Of a stretch of DNA of 64,000 bases, positions 1 to 12,723 are shown piece after piece. The notes beneath the pieces are model-generated. The model worked only from the letters and a program-made list of their open reading frames with translations. It did not search any database and had not been told where the DNA came from. The translations under genes and the position numbers were made by a program. The stretch is from Warburgia ugandensis (lineage: Eukaryota; Streptophyta; Magnoliopsida; Canellales; Canellaceae): the NCBI GenBank assembly GCA_035236585.1, contig CP141135.1, forward strand, positions 5,242,001 to 5,306,000, read 5' to 3'. Numbering within the stretch: position 1 is the first letter of the stretch; every line of letters begins with the position of its first letter.

Positions 1-898
1 AATGCTTTTGATGATGAGTATAAACCGTTGCTTTTTGCGCTCTCTCAATCAAATTTAAGGCCAGAAATAAGATGTTAGAATTACGAGATTGACCTTAATT
101 TGGTACGTTATCTTATCCATCGTATATTCGTAGTCTAGTCTAGAAGATAGATGGTTGGGATCAATTTTTATAAAATGTAGTTGGTTAGGATCATTGCGAA
201 AAGTGAGCCAGACTTTCAATAATTTTTTAAATACAAATAATTTCAACATTTCTTAGATGCAGATAGTAGAAAAGCTACATTTCTGTACCGTTCAAGTGAT
301 TTTTGGGGCATTGGAATTACGCACCCAAAACTCAAGCCGGTTGGACGATTCTAGCATCCAAAAACTACATCGATCATTCGATATGAACACTTAAGAACTT
401 CGTAGGTGCAGCGGTTCACCAAAAGCATTACTTTGAATGCTGGAGTGGTTCAATTGGCATGGACTTTTGTGCTGGTCGATATCCAATGATAGAAAAGTCA
501 GTTGAACAGGCCGGATCAATCAGAACTGGGGCACGTGATGCAAATAGTCATGTACCTAACTGTAACTTACTATGAAGGCCTTGTTTTTTTTTTTTTTTGT
601 GAGGAAAGCTCTACGCTGGTTTATTGGCTAGTGTATTACGGGGTTCATCATTAATGGGTAATTATAAAAATCCTAGTCTTTAATAATCATTAAGATCTTT
701 ATTTGATCCTTACTAGTGAGACGTGGGCCACATTAGCCATTCCAATAAATACGGGCATTAATCAGGGTAGTTCACCATGAGCTCTCACAGAGATCGATAC
801 AATTTTTTTGGGTCTCCACTGGGGGATCAACATGATGATCATTGATGGCCATCTGATCACATTTTGAGGTTACCGAGTGAACCCTTGACAACCACCTG
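1..898. other. Intergenic; no gene recognised
   Basis: Short open frames here have no recognisable domain and no supporting splice structure. Positions about 630-725 resemble part of the block 2-specific segment at 61,310-61,385 (shared wording includes 'catcattaatgggtaat'), so a dispersed repeat is probably present. Confidence 0.5.
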
Positions 899-903
899 AT
901 GAG

Positions 904-905
<2 letters not shown>

Positions 906-983
<78 letters not shown>
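906..983 (+). repeat. (CT)n microsatellite
   Basis: Perfect CT dinucleotide run of about 39 units. Open frames across it are poly-(Ser-Leu) or poly-(Glu-Arg) artefacts. Confidence 0.97.
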
Positions 984-989
<6 letters not shown>

Positions 990-1019
990 CATTCACCTCC
1001 ATTTGCACCTTTTTTTTTT

Positions 1020-1054
1020 TAATGTGGGACCCATGTGAGTTTTACAGTGGGATC

Positions 1055-1122
<68 letters not shown>

Positions 1123-1400
1123 AATTTTGGGCCCACGTGGGTTTCACAGTCAGATCCAAACTTCATATCTTTATCTCTACATTCGTTTATATCACCACCT
1201 TTCTTGTTAATGCGAGACCCATGTAGGCTGCATAAAACATTTTATGACCTACGCTTCTTCTCTCTCTTTTATGGGATCCATGCAACAACGAGATTCAAGT
1301 TCTACATTGATGTAGAACCCATGTGAGTTTTATAATGGGACCCGTACATTATTAAATATAGGTGTCTTACAAACAAGTAGTTTTTAGGAGGCACATGGAC
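1020..1400 (+). repeat. Degenerate repeats of a 'gggacccatgtgagtttta' motif
   Basis: Variants recur about every 70-120 bp: near 1,023-1,045, 1,128-1,150, 1,215-1,235, 1,314-1,340 and 1,390-1,405. The second CT tract sits between two of the units. No coding function is seen. Confidence 0.5.
1059..1120 (+). repeat. (CT)n microsatellite
   Basis: Second perfect CT run, about 31 units, separated from the first by 75 bp that hold one copy of a degenerate 'gggacccatgtgagtttta' motif. Confidence 0.97.
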
Positions 1401-2317
1401 CCACAATATTATTAAAAGATGGTCCGATGTGTTGCACCATTACATACTTGTCGTTCAACGGGTGCGCGTGTCTACCATTCTAAAGTAAAAGTTCTTTAGT
1501 GGTTGCATGTCAATCCATCAATTAAATCTAGCCCTAAATTTGGAAGGTCATAATCTTATCATGAACTAGACTAAAAGATTGAAAAACCAATTTTCTTGCA
1601 TGGAGTTGCTTCCTCGTTGTTTTTTTTTTATTTTTAAGGATTTTGTTAGTAGGGCGTGAATAGCCTTCCCAACAGCTGTACATTTATACTTATAAAGAGA
1701 TCGAGAACATCTGACTGAAACGGAACATGAACGCAGAGTAGCCTTATCTAATATAAGAGAAACATGAAGTAGCCTTGAAATCACACAAACAGGAGTAGCT
1801 ATGTATTATGATACTGCATTCTTCAAAAGAAGATACGTGTGGCAAACTAGCAGATGAAGAATGCGAAAAGGCACTGGATGCTTGCTGACAGTGTATAGCT
1901 AAAGTGAGACTAAAGCATGTTATCACAGGTAAGAGAAGGGACTGTTGAAATTAGGTACCTTTATTTATTAGGTTTTCTGCATGTAATATTCTGAAGAAAC
2001 GAAGAAGAAGAGCGACCCAAATCAGAGGGGGTCGTTTTGATAACGACACCCCCTCCGATTCCGTCGCTGGGAGGAGAAAGGCGGTGATCTGCCCCCATGA
2101 GGAAAGCGGATCACCTGCATAAGATCTCTTTTTCCTCTCCTTTCCCTCTTCATCACGGTCTCTCTCCCAGATCTCCCTTTTACTTTGGCCCTCTTCTTTA
2201 CCCGCCGCTGTTTTTCCCATTATTGCCGTTGTCTTAGGGTTCTGGCAAGCAAACCTTGCAACCACCGGAAAAAGCCTCGTTTTCCCCCTCTCCATCTCTA
2301 ATCAAGCCACACACACG

Positions 2318-2389
<72 letters not shown>

Positions 2390-2734
2390 TGGTCTCACTA
2401 GCGAGTCGAACACTAGTAAAACCAGAACCGTAGATCAGGGTTAGACCCTCATTAAGGACAGCTTGGATAATAGATCTAATCTGTTTGATGAAATCTTTGG
2501 ACCCAAAACCTTAGGAACGGTGAAAACAAATAAAAAATTGGGTCATTTGGGACCCTAATCTGAGCAAAACAAATTGGACAGTTCAGGTTCATTGTCCCTA
2601 ATAGACGATGTAATTAGGATGCCAACCAAAATGCATGGACGTAGACGGTGCACGCAAGCATTCCGTCACGTGCATGCACAGTGCACGATCACGCAAGGAC
2701 AACATCGCTGGCAGTCACGAGCAGGCGAAATGTC
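1401..2734. other. Intergenic; (CT)n tract and CT/GA-rich stretch, no gene recognised
   Basis: A perfect (CT)n run lies at 2,320-2,384. The minus-strand frame at 1,951-2,295 (114 codons) is rich in Lys/Glu/Arg because of purine-rich sequence, and I see no domain in it. The pyrimidine-rich character resembles the 5' part of the solo LTR at 47,684-49,794, so this may be old LTR sequence, but I cannot prove it. Confidence 0.4.
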
Positions 2735-4577
2735 TAGCGTCTTGGAAACTAGGATGCACGTGGCACGTTCCACTATGCGTTTGGAGTTGGCGTGTCCTAG
2801 GGATGCCGGTTTACACCCGTTTAAAATGGGATTTTCGGCCTGAATTTTTCTATCTGAACCGCTGTTTGTGATCTAAAATATTTTTTTTTAGATTCTGGAG
2901 GCTACAGAAGCTCGATCTTCCGATATGTCCCTTAGAATCATCTTAAAGACACGGACATGAATTTAACATTTAAACCTTAATCAGAGCATAGTTAGTTAAT
3001 CAAACCTATAAAATAATACCCAATTACTTAGATATGGTCGATCATAGGATGATCATGCCTTAGAACTTGAACAATTGAATGATTTAAAGAATGAATTAAT
3101 GAATCTAAGGAATGGATCAGGTTTATTCATCTTAGAATTGATCTGGACCATTGATCTAACCCAAATCTTGGAATTTATTGATTTGAGAGTGATCTAACCA
3201 TCGAATCAAGGTGTAAACTTTGGATATACACTAAAATGAGTAGATGAACATGAAATAGCAATTATTAATGATAATTAAAGTTAGAATTAATTATCTAAGC
3301 ATAAATAGAGGCCTTAAAGAATGATCCAACGGTTAGATCGCAATATATTTCATTGAGATTAAATAAATATCACATAATAGTACTGTGATACTAAAAAGTG
3401 CATCAGAGCATTTGGTTTGACAGGAGTACGCACTTGATCTAATTTGGTTGTTCTTTCATTGAGGTCGGTAACGACATTTAATGTTCATATGTTTTTCTAA
3501 AATCTCGACATGTCATAGCATCTTATATGATTTGAATTGTGGTAGCATGATTTATTTATTATGTGCATTGTGATTTACAAGTTTTGTGCTATGTTTGACA
3601 TGAGATTTGATATTGCATTAAATGAATTTTCTTCGATTGGGTTTTATAGTATTATTAATTATGGATCTTGTATATAGAATATCTCTTCTTTATTTCATCA
3701 TTGAAATTGGATAATTTCTATAGAATTGATGATGGAGGCTTGGTGGCTAATTTGTTGAAAGGCTAACTCTGGGATGAGGGGTGTGCCTTGGGATTGTGAG
3801 CCACGAGTGCTCCTGGATTTTTTCAAGATCTATGATTTACATGTTTTATGATTTATGATGGGTGTTTCTACCTGGTGGATGTCATGTTAGGAGGGATTAG
3901 GGCCGGCAACCCCCCGTCTAAATTTATGAGATGATAGACACCTGCTCATAGATGACATTTAGTAGGCGTTGGTAACATGGGTAGTCCACACTACTAGTTC
4001 GGGCCTAATGGGGATGGACAACGAGTCTCCTGTTATGGTGTCGATGGGAAGTGGTAGTGGTTGAGACTCTGGTATGGTTGTCACTGTAGCATGATGATCC
4101 ATACTCTTATTTTGTATGTTTGCATGATGAGCATAGAGATGTTATTGTGTGTCTAGGTGTGACAACACTTAGAGAATTGATATGAATACTTATAATTTGT
4201 TGTACGAGTGTATGGGACACTCATGGGACCCACGTACTTTGGGGTGCCATGCTTGTTATTGTATGCTCATTAAGATTGGATTATATCCTATTTTACATCC
4301 ATGAGATTATCATGTTTTACATCCATGAGATTTATTTTTCATCGCATATGATGTTTTAAGACTATATTAGTATTGCTTATAATACTTATATTTTCATGGA
4401 TAATTATCCTATACTTATATCAGCATTGTTATTCGATTTTTCTTTTTATGTTTTATTTGTTATTACATTAAATGTTTATGTACTAACACAAGCAATAGCT
4501 TGTTGAGATATTGCTTTGTTTTACAATGCCTCAGATATTAGACATGACAGTAGGAAAGGCAAGGTCATGATGGGATT
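2735..4577 (+). mobile_element. Gypsy-type LTR fragment, block 1
   Basis: Aligns with 37,300-39,135 through the block and, more weakly, with the insertion at 27,694-30,615. Shared landmarks are a GC-richer 5' part, a 'cattgaggt.ggt' motif near 3,460, and a terminal stem-loop near 4,504-4,533 followed by an 'aggaaaggcaaggtc' type sequence. No protein-coding domain is present, which fits a solo or truncated LTR. The right end joins unrelated block sequence abruptly at about 4,577. The corresponding block 2 copy continues for about 250 bp more, so a deletion has occurred here. Assignment to Gypsy rests on LTR style and length only. Confidence 0.55.
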
Positions 4578-4663
4578 GTGATAGTGGTCAATAGTCATTT
4601 GGGTCATCTTGGTACACGTTTTACTATTGCTCTCTTCCCCATCTTGTTGTTAATTGCTTTTGG

Positions 4664-4665
<2 letters not shown>

Positions 4666-4704
<39 letters not shown>
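4666..4704 (+). repeat. (CA)n microsatellite
   Basis: CA run of about 19 units. The matching site in block 2 (near 39,498-39,509) has only about six units. Confidence 0.95.
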
Positions 4705-4706
<2 letters not shown>

Positions 4707-5048
4707 ACGCAAAATCATAAGAGCCTGTGGTGTAACTACACTGTATCATGTGCTTTTCAAAAAAATGAAAATAGAAAATATCTCATATCTGGACATTCGT
4801 GGTAAGCAGAAAATGTTTCATGTCTGGGAATTCATGGTAATCCAAGATTTGGATCCGAAAACCGAAACTTCCACCATCTATAAATGGAAGAAAGAACAGA
4901 ATTCTTCGTCGCCCATAACGAAGAACGCAGACTGATATTACTTAAACGCTGTATTCCATCACACAAACTCATCAAGAGGATCGCAAGTTTCTGAAAATAA
5001 AAAGATATCAAGAAACAGAAGAAATTCACACAGCAAACCAACTTATCA

Positions 5049-5775
5049 CTACCTTATTCCATATATGTGCGAAACAATAGCAATTAAACCCAGACAAAGA
5101 TCGGAACCGACATTCTCATGACCAATCAAAAATAGCCCATACCAAAACTGCCTTTCGGCTCTCGCTTGCAGCATCATGAACGCGTCCTCTGTTGTTGGCG
5201 CCACCGTTTGTTTGAATTCTATAAACAACAATACGTAAAAGTTTACCGTGCATAAAAGCAGAAACCCACAAGAAACCTACACACGGAGCATGCAGTAGGG
5301 AAAGAGCAACCACTGACCTACTTCACCTTCTCAACATGGCAAGGTACAGTATAGCAGCGATTAGGATGACGAGTAAAGACAACTACACTCAGCAGCATCA
5401 CAGTCATAAACATGTGGCGTTTATACGACTCGAACCAGACCAGGTTCAGTCGATTTTGATTGAACGTGTCGAGCTGAGATGATGTTTTCAGGTAGTTAAC
5501 GGCAACCGTGGTCAAGAAAACTCCATGCGTATTGTCTGCCAATAGAGAGAGCATAAAGGGGATCCATCAGATTTTGCAATCAAGTAATGAGGAATCCGTT
5601 ACGACCGTGAGAAAGCGCCTTGGAATACCAGATACAAGCTTATCATATTGAAGCATCTGGACTGCAGCTCATCAGCATCTTTTCTTAGTCCTGCTGCTCT
5701 CGATTGGATTTCTTCTAGGTGTGGATTTGACTCCAATCGCAAGGGTCGCTTTGTTGGTTCGACATTAGAAGCCAT
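5049..5775 (-). pseudogene. Membrane-protein gene copy A1 (broken)
   Basis: This is a degenerate copy of the gene intact at 44,664-45,386. It starts at the ATG at 5,775 (MASNVEP...). A TGA at 5,567-5,569 replaces the second-to-last Trp codon position of the KIWWIPFML motif and is shared with copy A3. A 1-bp deletion near 5,612 shifts frame in the first hydrophobic segment. Compensating indels near 5,355-5,372 garble the end of the third one. The downstream segment around 5,100-5,225 corresponds to the putative second exon. The 4.8 kb periodicity with A2 marks it as the left member of a tandem pair. Function is unknown even for the intact copy. Confidence 0.6.
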
Positions 5776-8700
5776 AAGGAAGTGAATTCAGTGGGGGTAC
5801 TGATGAAAACTGAAAATGCTTTTCTACCGAATGTGTACGAGATTGCATTAGCCAAGGGATGAAAGCTTAGCTCTCATGTACTCCTTTTATGCAGCAAATG
5901 CTGCAGCCAATGTGGAAATTCTCTCTTTCTGCGAAACTGCCGTTACAACCAACGAAGTCCGATATTGATGTCTCTATAGACATGCTTTAGCCCTCAAATT
6001 AAGGTTGGCACCCAAAAGAAGACATAAGCTAATCATGATGCCTGTGGACATGTTTTAACCCTGTTAAGGTTAATGTTAGACATAAACATTGTTGGCCCAC
6101 TTTCTGATTCTAAATCCGTTCTTTTATCTTTCCTCTTTCTAACATATCATCTTACGTCTCTTCTTAGGGATACTTGGTTCTTGTTGTTAGTTTGTTGGGA
6201 CGACTCTAAGGTCACCTCTCTCTCTGGCTATTGACGATCAGGAGACGTTTTCGTTTAGAACCATGTATGTCTTAGACATCAACATCAGCTTGCGTCTACT
6301 TTTGAATACTTGGTCCTTTTGATACTTCGTTGACACAAATTTAGCCCTGCAAAATCACCAACTTCGGCTCTATTCAATTTATCTACGTTAGCTATGACCA
6401 TCAAGAGAGTTGGTCTTCCATAACATGTCTACAGGCATCCACATTAGCTTACATTTTCTTTTCGATTCTTGGTTGCGGCCAATGTTACCCCTCTAAAATC
6501 AGTGCTCGGGCTTTCTACTCTCTCTTTCTCAAGCAATGGCTACGAACGTGGAATGGAAAAGGGCGAGCGGACTTGGAGCTTGGCCTAATCAATGCCCTAA
6601 TTTGCAGATTTTCGGCAATTCGCATGTCGGACTCTCTGGGTTTCCAAGTTGAAGAAAAAGGTTTTGACCGGCGAGGCTGTCCATCAATATTACTTATATA
6701 TATGACCGTATTTTCTAGATTATTTGAGTACTTCATATTGTGTCTAAACTCAAAATGCCGACACAATGTAAACTTCGCAAAAACAAGTCAACTTGCGATT
6801 AATGCTAAGGACTCGGATAATGCAGAAAATGTGAAAATATATTTTATATTTCCAGTGGAAAATTATATCCACCGTTCTAAGTATTTTTCTTTGACTTGGC
6901 AAAATGTAGAAAGTCTAAAACCCCATCAACTCAGCACTCAGCTAAGTCAAAGCACAGCATTTGATACTATGCTTCCTACATTAAGCCTGAGCCAAACCGT
7001 TTAGGCAAAATCTACATTTTATTAGCAATTTAAGCTTTGACACCTTGGTACTGACCACTAACACCCTTCTAGCTCCAACTTTTCTTTATTCTTCCACCCC
7101 ACCACAATATCAACAAAAGGAACAACAAGCCATTTCCAAAACCGCTATTAGACCATCAGATATACCGTTTGAACCCCTCGTCACCCGTTCGACGTCTCTC
7201 CATTCTTCTGCTTCTTCTTATGGCAAAACCGTAATTAAAGTCCCCTTTAACAGACCCCGATAGAGGTTTTTTGTCGATTGTCTATTTCCCAATAGCCAAA
7301 GAACGGTCAGAAGTATCAGGGTGATCTCGTTGCCAAAAGTAAAGGTCATTAAAATTGTCTTTGAATGCAGTAATGCTTTTACCAAAAGTGAAGGTTATTT
7401 CTTAAAAAAACATAAAAAATGTCATAAAGTGGAGGTTACCAAAATTGTCCTTGAATATTGGATTCATGGTGTTACCCAAAGTGAATCTTATATTTGTAAA
7501 TGCTGACGTGCTATTGGCGTCTACCAGAAGCAACGACGAAGCAACTTGCCACCATTAAGGAAACAAAAGCAGGCTGTGATAGATTTCACAATGCCACAAG
7601 ACGTATCAAAGCACAAAACGACCGTTCATAGGAGGTACACCATCTTGGGTACTTAAGTGATCTTGACCCTTGGATTTTGGACCTCAAAAATCTTATAGCT
7701 AGAAGCATTCAATGAGTATGATTTTAGTAGATATCCTAACTTGGGGAGGCCTGACAAAATGATTGAGTTAGATCATCCAAATATATGGCTTAGACAGGTA
7801 AGGTTCCAGATTCAATATTGAAGCTAGGTTAGCATTTTTCTAGTTCAAAGGGAAATATTATTTCCCAAAACAAACTCCCCTCTACGGTCAGATTATGTAC
7901 CGATACCAGGCTAGCATTTCTCTTGTTCAAATGAGGAGTAGAAATATATTTCTCAAAGCAAAATTCCCTCTATGGCCGTTGGTTCCCTATCACGAGTATT
8001 CTATCCTCTTTCAGGCCAATTTAGAAATCATCATTTATGTTATTTATTTGTTTCTTTGTTTTTAAAAAGAAAGAATTACAAAGCAAATCACTTACACACT
8101 GCTAATCATTATCCTTCGCTAGCTGAAGAAAAAGCAACAGCTTGAACCTTCGAGGATGATGAGTTATCTACAAACAATTACGCTAGACATTTGTTACATG
8201 ATCTAGTAACCATCTTATTAGGACTATTTCATCTTTGTTTGGCATTAAGTCTCAAATCCACTTGGTCTAGTACCAGTGTCTTACTAGATCAACCACGTGA
8301 TAACTGTAGTTGTTGTGGGCACCACAATAATTAATCATGAAATAGAAAGATGTCTAGGGGTCCATATGAGTCTATGAAACCCAATTGATGAATTGACATG
8401 TGCAATCAACAAAAAACTTTACTTTTGAATGGTAGACACATAGTCCCAAACTCTGGTCACCCATGCGAGAGACTCTTTGTGCCACTTTGCTTAGAAGGTT
8501 TTGGTGTGATCAATAAAGAACTTCAAGTCTAATCCCTAAACATTCAATCCGGTTTTTCATATCACAGAAACCAAAATAATGACGATTGAAGACTCTATCA
8601 TCCAAAAAACTATTTTCTCGATCATCGAATGCAAAAATTAATGAGACAGCAAAAGCTATGCAAGGAAAAGGCAAAGTAACTGTTTGGATTTTTTGGGTTG

Positions 8701-8806
8701 GAGAGGGGTTGTGTTTGTTTCTTTTTGTTAGGCAAAGTTAATTTTTTTCTGATTATTGCAATTCCATTTATGTCTTATGATGATGTGCTATTGAAGGAAG
8801 AAGCAG

Positions 8807-8891
<85 letters not shown>

Positions 8892-9370
8892 GAGCCACAA
8901 ATCACAAATATACAAAGGTTTAGGGCTTGTAATCGAAAAATCAATTCGACTTAAAAGTAAGGCAAGTTTGAGTTAACTCGAGTGAGAATTTTTAAAATTT
9001 TATTTGTGGCTTTTGAATATGCTGCAAGTCCACTCGATTTGCTTTTGAATCAAGTAACTTGGATGAGTTTTCTATGTTTACTAGATCTGCTAGGTCATCT
9101 GGCACACTTGGTTGATCTTATATATACAGCTGATAAGTACATAGAAAATAATTAATTCTTCAATTAATATTTTTGACTGGCGATTAGAAACCGCTGGAAT
9201 GGATGCATCTATATACATCTTCATGTGACTACCGGAGAAACAGGGGCTGATAAAACCACCAGTCTTGGTTACTTATGTGGGTCTAGAAACGCGTTGAAAT
9301 CATCCTTTTGTTCACCCATCATAAGGCATGATTAACAAGGCAGGTTGGTTAATTCTGTGTCCATGATTTT
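5776..9370. other. Upstream/intergenic part of tandem unit 1; no gene recognised
   Basis: Positions about 6,000-7,520 align with 10,780-12,430, 40,760-42,290 and 45,600-47,030, so this is part of the 4.8 kb tandem unit in the region upstream of the A genes. Positions 7,540-9,300 align only with 42,300-44,150 in block 2. The longer open frames (for example 6,573-7,004 plus) are not kept between copies, so I do not call them genes. Confidence 0.55.
8811..8889 (+). repeat. (GA)n microsatellite
   Basis: Perfect GA run of about 39 units. The orthologous site in block 2 is 43,559-43,615 with about 28 units, so the tract changed length after the duplication. Confidence 0.97.
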
Positions 9371-9837
9371 TGTGGTCAATAGTACTTCGGGTCCTCTTGG
9401 TACCCGTTTTACCCTTGCTCGCTTCCCCTTCATGTTTTTAATAGCTTTTGGCTCGCGCACCCTCTCTTTGTAAAATCCTGAAACTTCTCTCTCCCACATG
9501 GCGCAACCTGAAGGTACGTAAAATCATAAGAGGCCGTAGTGTAACTATGCGGTATCATGTGCTTTTCAAAAATGAAAATAGAAAATGTCTCATATGCGGG
9601 CATTCATGGTAATCAAAGATTTGGATCGGAAAATCAAAATTTCCGTCACATATAAATGGAAGAAAGAACAGAATTCTTCGTAGCCCAGAACCAAGAACTC
9701 AGACTGACATTACTTAAACCACGTATTCCATCCATGCAAACTCATCAAGAGGATCGCAAGTTTCTGAAAATTAAAAAAAATCAAGTAACAGAAGAAAATC
9801 ACACGACAAAACAATTTATCATTTAGCACAACCTTGT

Positions 9838-10557
9838 TCAATACATGTGCGAAACAATAGCAATTAAACCCAGACAAAGATCGGAACCGGCATTCTCATG
9901 ACCAATCAAAAGAGCCCATACCAAAACTGGTTTTTGTCTCTCACTTGCAACATCATGAACGCGTCCTCTCTTGTTGTGGCCACCATTTTCTTGGAATACT
10001 ATAAACAACAATACAATCAAGTTTCGCATGCAAAAAAGCAGAAACCCATAAGAATCCCTGTACACAGAGCATGCAGTAGGGAACACGCTGCTACTAACTT
10101 CTCCTTCTTAACATGGCAAGGGACAATATAGCAAGCGATTAGGACGACAAGGGTAAAGACAACTACACTCAGCAGCGTCACAGTTATAAGGATATGGCGT
10201 TTATACCATTCCAACCAAACCAGGTTCAGTCGATTTTGATTGAACATGTCGAGCTGAGATGATGTTTTCAGTAGTTAACGGCCACCGTGGTTAAGAAAAC
10301 TGCATGCATGATGGCTGCCAACAGAGAGACAGCATGAAGGGGATCCACCAGATTTTGCAATCAAGTGATGAGGAATCCGTTACGACCGTGAGAATAACGC
10401 CTTGGAATATCAGATACATGCTTATCATATTGAAGCATCTGGACTGCAGTTCATCAGCTTCTTTTCTTAGTCCTGCTACTCTCGCATGCATTTCTTCTAG
10501 ATGCGGATTTGACTCCAATTGCAAGGGTCGCACTATTGGTTCGCCATCAGAAGCCAT
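9838..10557 (-). pseudogene. Membrane-protein gene copy A2 (frameshifted)
   Basis: Closest to intact copy A4. The N-terminal 75 or so codons from the ATG at 10,557 read normally (MASDGEPIVRPLQ...), including KIWWIPFML. A 2-bp expansion (agagagacag against agagacag in A4) near 10,323-10,330 then shifts frame, and a 1-bp deletion lies near 10,270. About 7 bp missing near 10,102 removes both the in-frame stop and the putative splice donor found in A4. These lesions are private to A2, so it decayed independently of A4 after the block duplication. Confidence 0.6.
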
Positions 10558-11072
10558 AAGGAAGTGAATTTAGCAGGGCTACTGATGAAAACTGAAACTT
10601 CGTTTCTGCTCAATATGCAAGATTGCATTAGCCAAGAGATGAAGGATCTAGCTCACATGGACACCTTTATACAGCCAATGCTGCAGCGAATGTGGAAGTT
10701 CTCTCTTTCTGCGAAACTGCGGTTACAACCAACGAAGTCTGATGTTCATACTATAGACATGCTTTTCCCCTCAAATTAAGGTTAGTACCCAAAGAAGACG
10801 TAAGCTGATCATGATGCCTGTGGTCACGTTTACCCCTCTTTAAAGTTAGTGTTAGACATAAACTTTGTTGGCCTTGATCATGCTGCCTGTGGACACTTTT
10901 ACCCCTCTTAACGTTAGTGGTAGACATATAAACATTGTTGGCCCACTTTCGGATTCTAATTCCGTTCTTTAATCTTTCTCTTTCTAAAATATCATCTTAC
11001 TTCTCTTCTTAGGGTTACTTGGTTCTTGTTGGTAGTTTGTTGGGACGACTCTATGGTCACCCACTTCGCTAC

Positions 11073-11131
<59 letters not shown>

Positions 11132-12690
11132 CGATCGATCGATCGATCAGAGACATGGTCGTTTAGAATCATCTCTTAGACATCAACATCAGCTTACATC
11201 TACTTTTGAATACTTGGTCCTTTCTGATACTTCGTTGGCACAAATTTAACCCTCTAAAATCACCAATTCCGGTCTATTCTCTTTCTCTACATTAGATATG
11301 ATCATCAAGAGAGCTGCTCCTCCACCATCATGTCTACAGGCATCCACATTAGTTTACATTTTCTTTTGGATACTTGGTTGGGAACAATGTTAGCCCTCTA
11401 AAATCACTGTTCCAGCTTTCCACTCGTCTCTCTCTCTCTCAAGCAGTGGCTACGAACATGGCATGAAAAAGGCCGAGCAGAATTGGAACTCTGCCAAATC
11501 AATGCCTTCATATATTTTCTGCAATTTGCATGTCGGACTCATGAGTTGAAGAAAAAGGTTTTGACCGGTGAGTCTGTCCATCGGTAATATTTATCTTACT
11601 GCATTTTCTAGATTATTTGAGTACTTCACGTTGGGTCGAGACTCAAAATGCGGATACAATGCGGACTTTGCAAAAATAAGATAATGCAGAAAATGAAAAA
11701 TTATAATTTATATTACTGGCGGAAAATATCCACTGTTAAAAGTATTTCTTTGACGTGACAAAATGCTGCAAGTCTTAGATGCAAAATTTTAAAAGTCTAA
11801 AACCGGATTGAGTCAGCACTAGGCCAAGTTATCACACCACATTTGATTCCATGCTTCATGCATTGAGCTTGATTTAACTCGTTTTGGCAAAATCGACAAA
11901 TAAATTCGCAATTTGAGCTTTGACAACTTTGCACTGACCATTAATACCCATCTCGCTCCGACTTTTTTTCTTCCACCCCACAACAATATCAAGAACTCAA
12001 ACCATCAGATAAATCATTTGAACCCCCTCACAGACACCATCCCCGCGACCTCGATGCCTCTCCATTATCCTACATCTTATCGCAAAACCGTTAAGTCCTC
12101 TTTAACAGACCCAGATGGAGGTTTTTTGTCGATTGTCTAGTTTCCGTTGGCCAAAGAACAGCCAAGAGTACCAGGGTTGATCTCGAGGCCATAAGTAAAG
12201 GTTACTAGAATTCTCTTCGAATACATTCGTGTTGTTGCTAAAAGTGAAACTTACCAGAATCGTCCTTGAATGGATTCATATTGTTACCAAAAGTGAAGGT
12301 CATTTCTAATAAAAAAACAAAAGGAGGTAACCAAATTTGTCCTTGAATATTGAATTCATGTTGTTACCCAATGTCAAGCTTATATTTGTAAATGTTGACG
12401 TTCTATTGCCGTATACGAGAAGAAACAGAGGAAGCAACTTGCCACCAACAAGGAGACAGGGTTTGGGAATGACCCTTTGGCTTGGAAACACTTCATTATC
12501 AGTATCCTATCCTAGAATCCAAGATACTGGTGAAAGAATGTTGGCAACAGAATGAAAATACGGAAATCAACTGTGAAATCCACGTAACTTGAAAAGGAGC
12601 AGCTTCAAACTCCTATCAATTCTCTATTGACTGTGTTCATTGACCTAGGAAGAAAAGATAGGCTAACTTGGATCCCCAATACTAATGGAT
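10558..12690. other. Upstream/intergenic part of tandem unit 2; no gene recognised
   Basis: Aligns with 45,390-47,300 in block 2 and with unit 1 at about 6,000-7,520. It carries the CT/GATC compound microsatellite near 11,075-11,148. A short near-repeat lies at 10,802-10,900, where a 'tgatcatg.tgcctgtgg' segment occurs twice. No conserved open frame is seen. The right end meets the truncated Copia element. Confidence 0.5.
11075..11148 (+). repeat. Compound microsatellite (CT)n-(GATC)5
   Basis: A CT run from about 11,075 to 11,128 passes directly into five perfect GATC units (11,129-11,148). The homologous site in copy A4's unit, near 45,780, lacks the whole tract. Confidence 0.95.
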
Positions 12691-12723
12691 TTTCTTAGTG
12701 AGATCAGCAAACTCTGTGTTAAA

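Noticed and set aside
772-1226. Open frames across CT/GA runs
   Set aside because: Poly-(Glu-Arg) or poly-(Ser-Leu) translations of microsatellites. The same applies near 2,256, 8,698, 11,019, 33,774, 43,463 and 53,005.
1951-2295. 114-codon minus-strand frame
   Set aside because: Purine-rich composition, no domain, no partner in the duplicated block to test conservation.
6573-7004. 143-codon plus-strand frame
   Set aside because: Not preserved in the three paralogous units.
10304-10567. Plus-strand frames over the A genes (87-92 codons, seen in all copies)
   Set aside because: They are antisense shadows of the conserved A gene. The minus-strand reading has coherent hydrophobic segments and a start codon context.
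11129-11148. (GATC)5 as a regulatory or methylation-linked array
   Set aside because: Continuous with a CT microsatellite and missing from the paralogue; simple-repeat slippage is enough.
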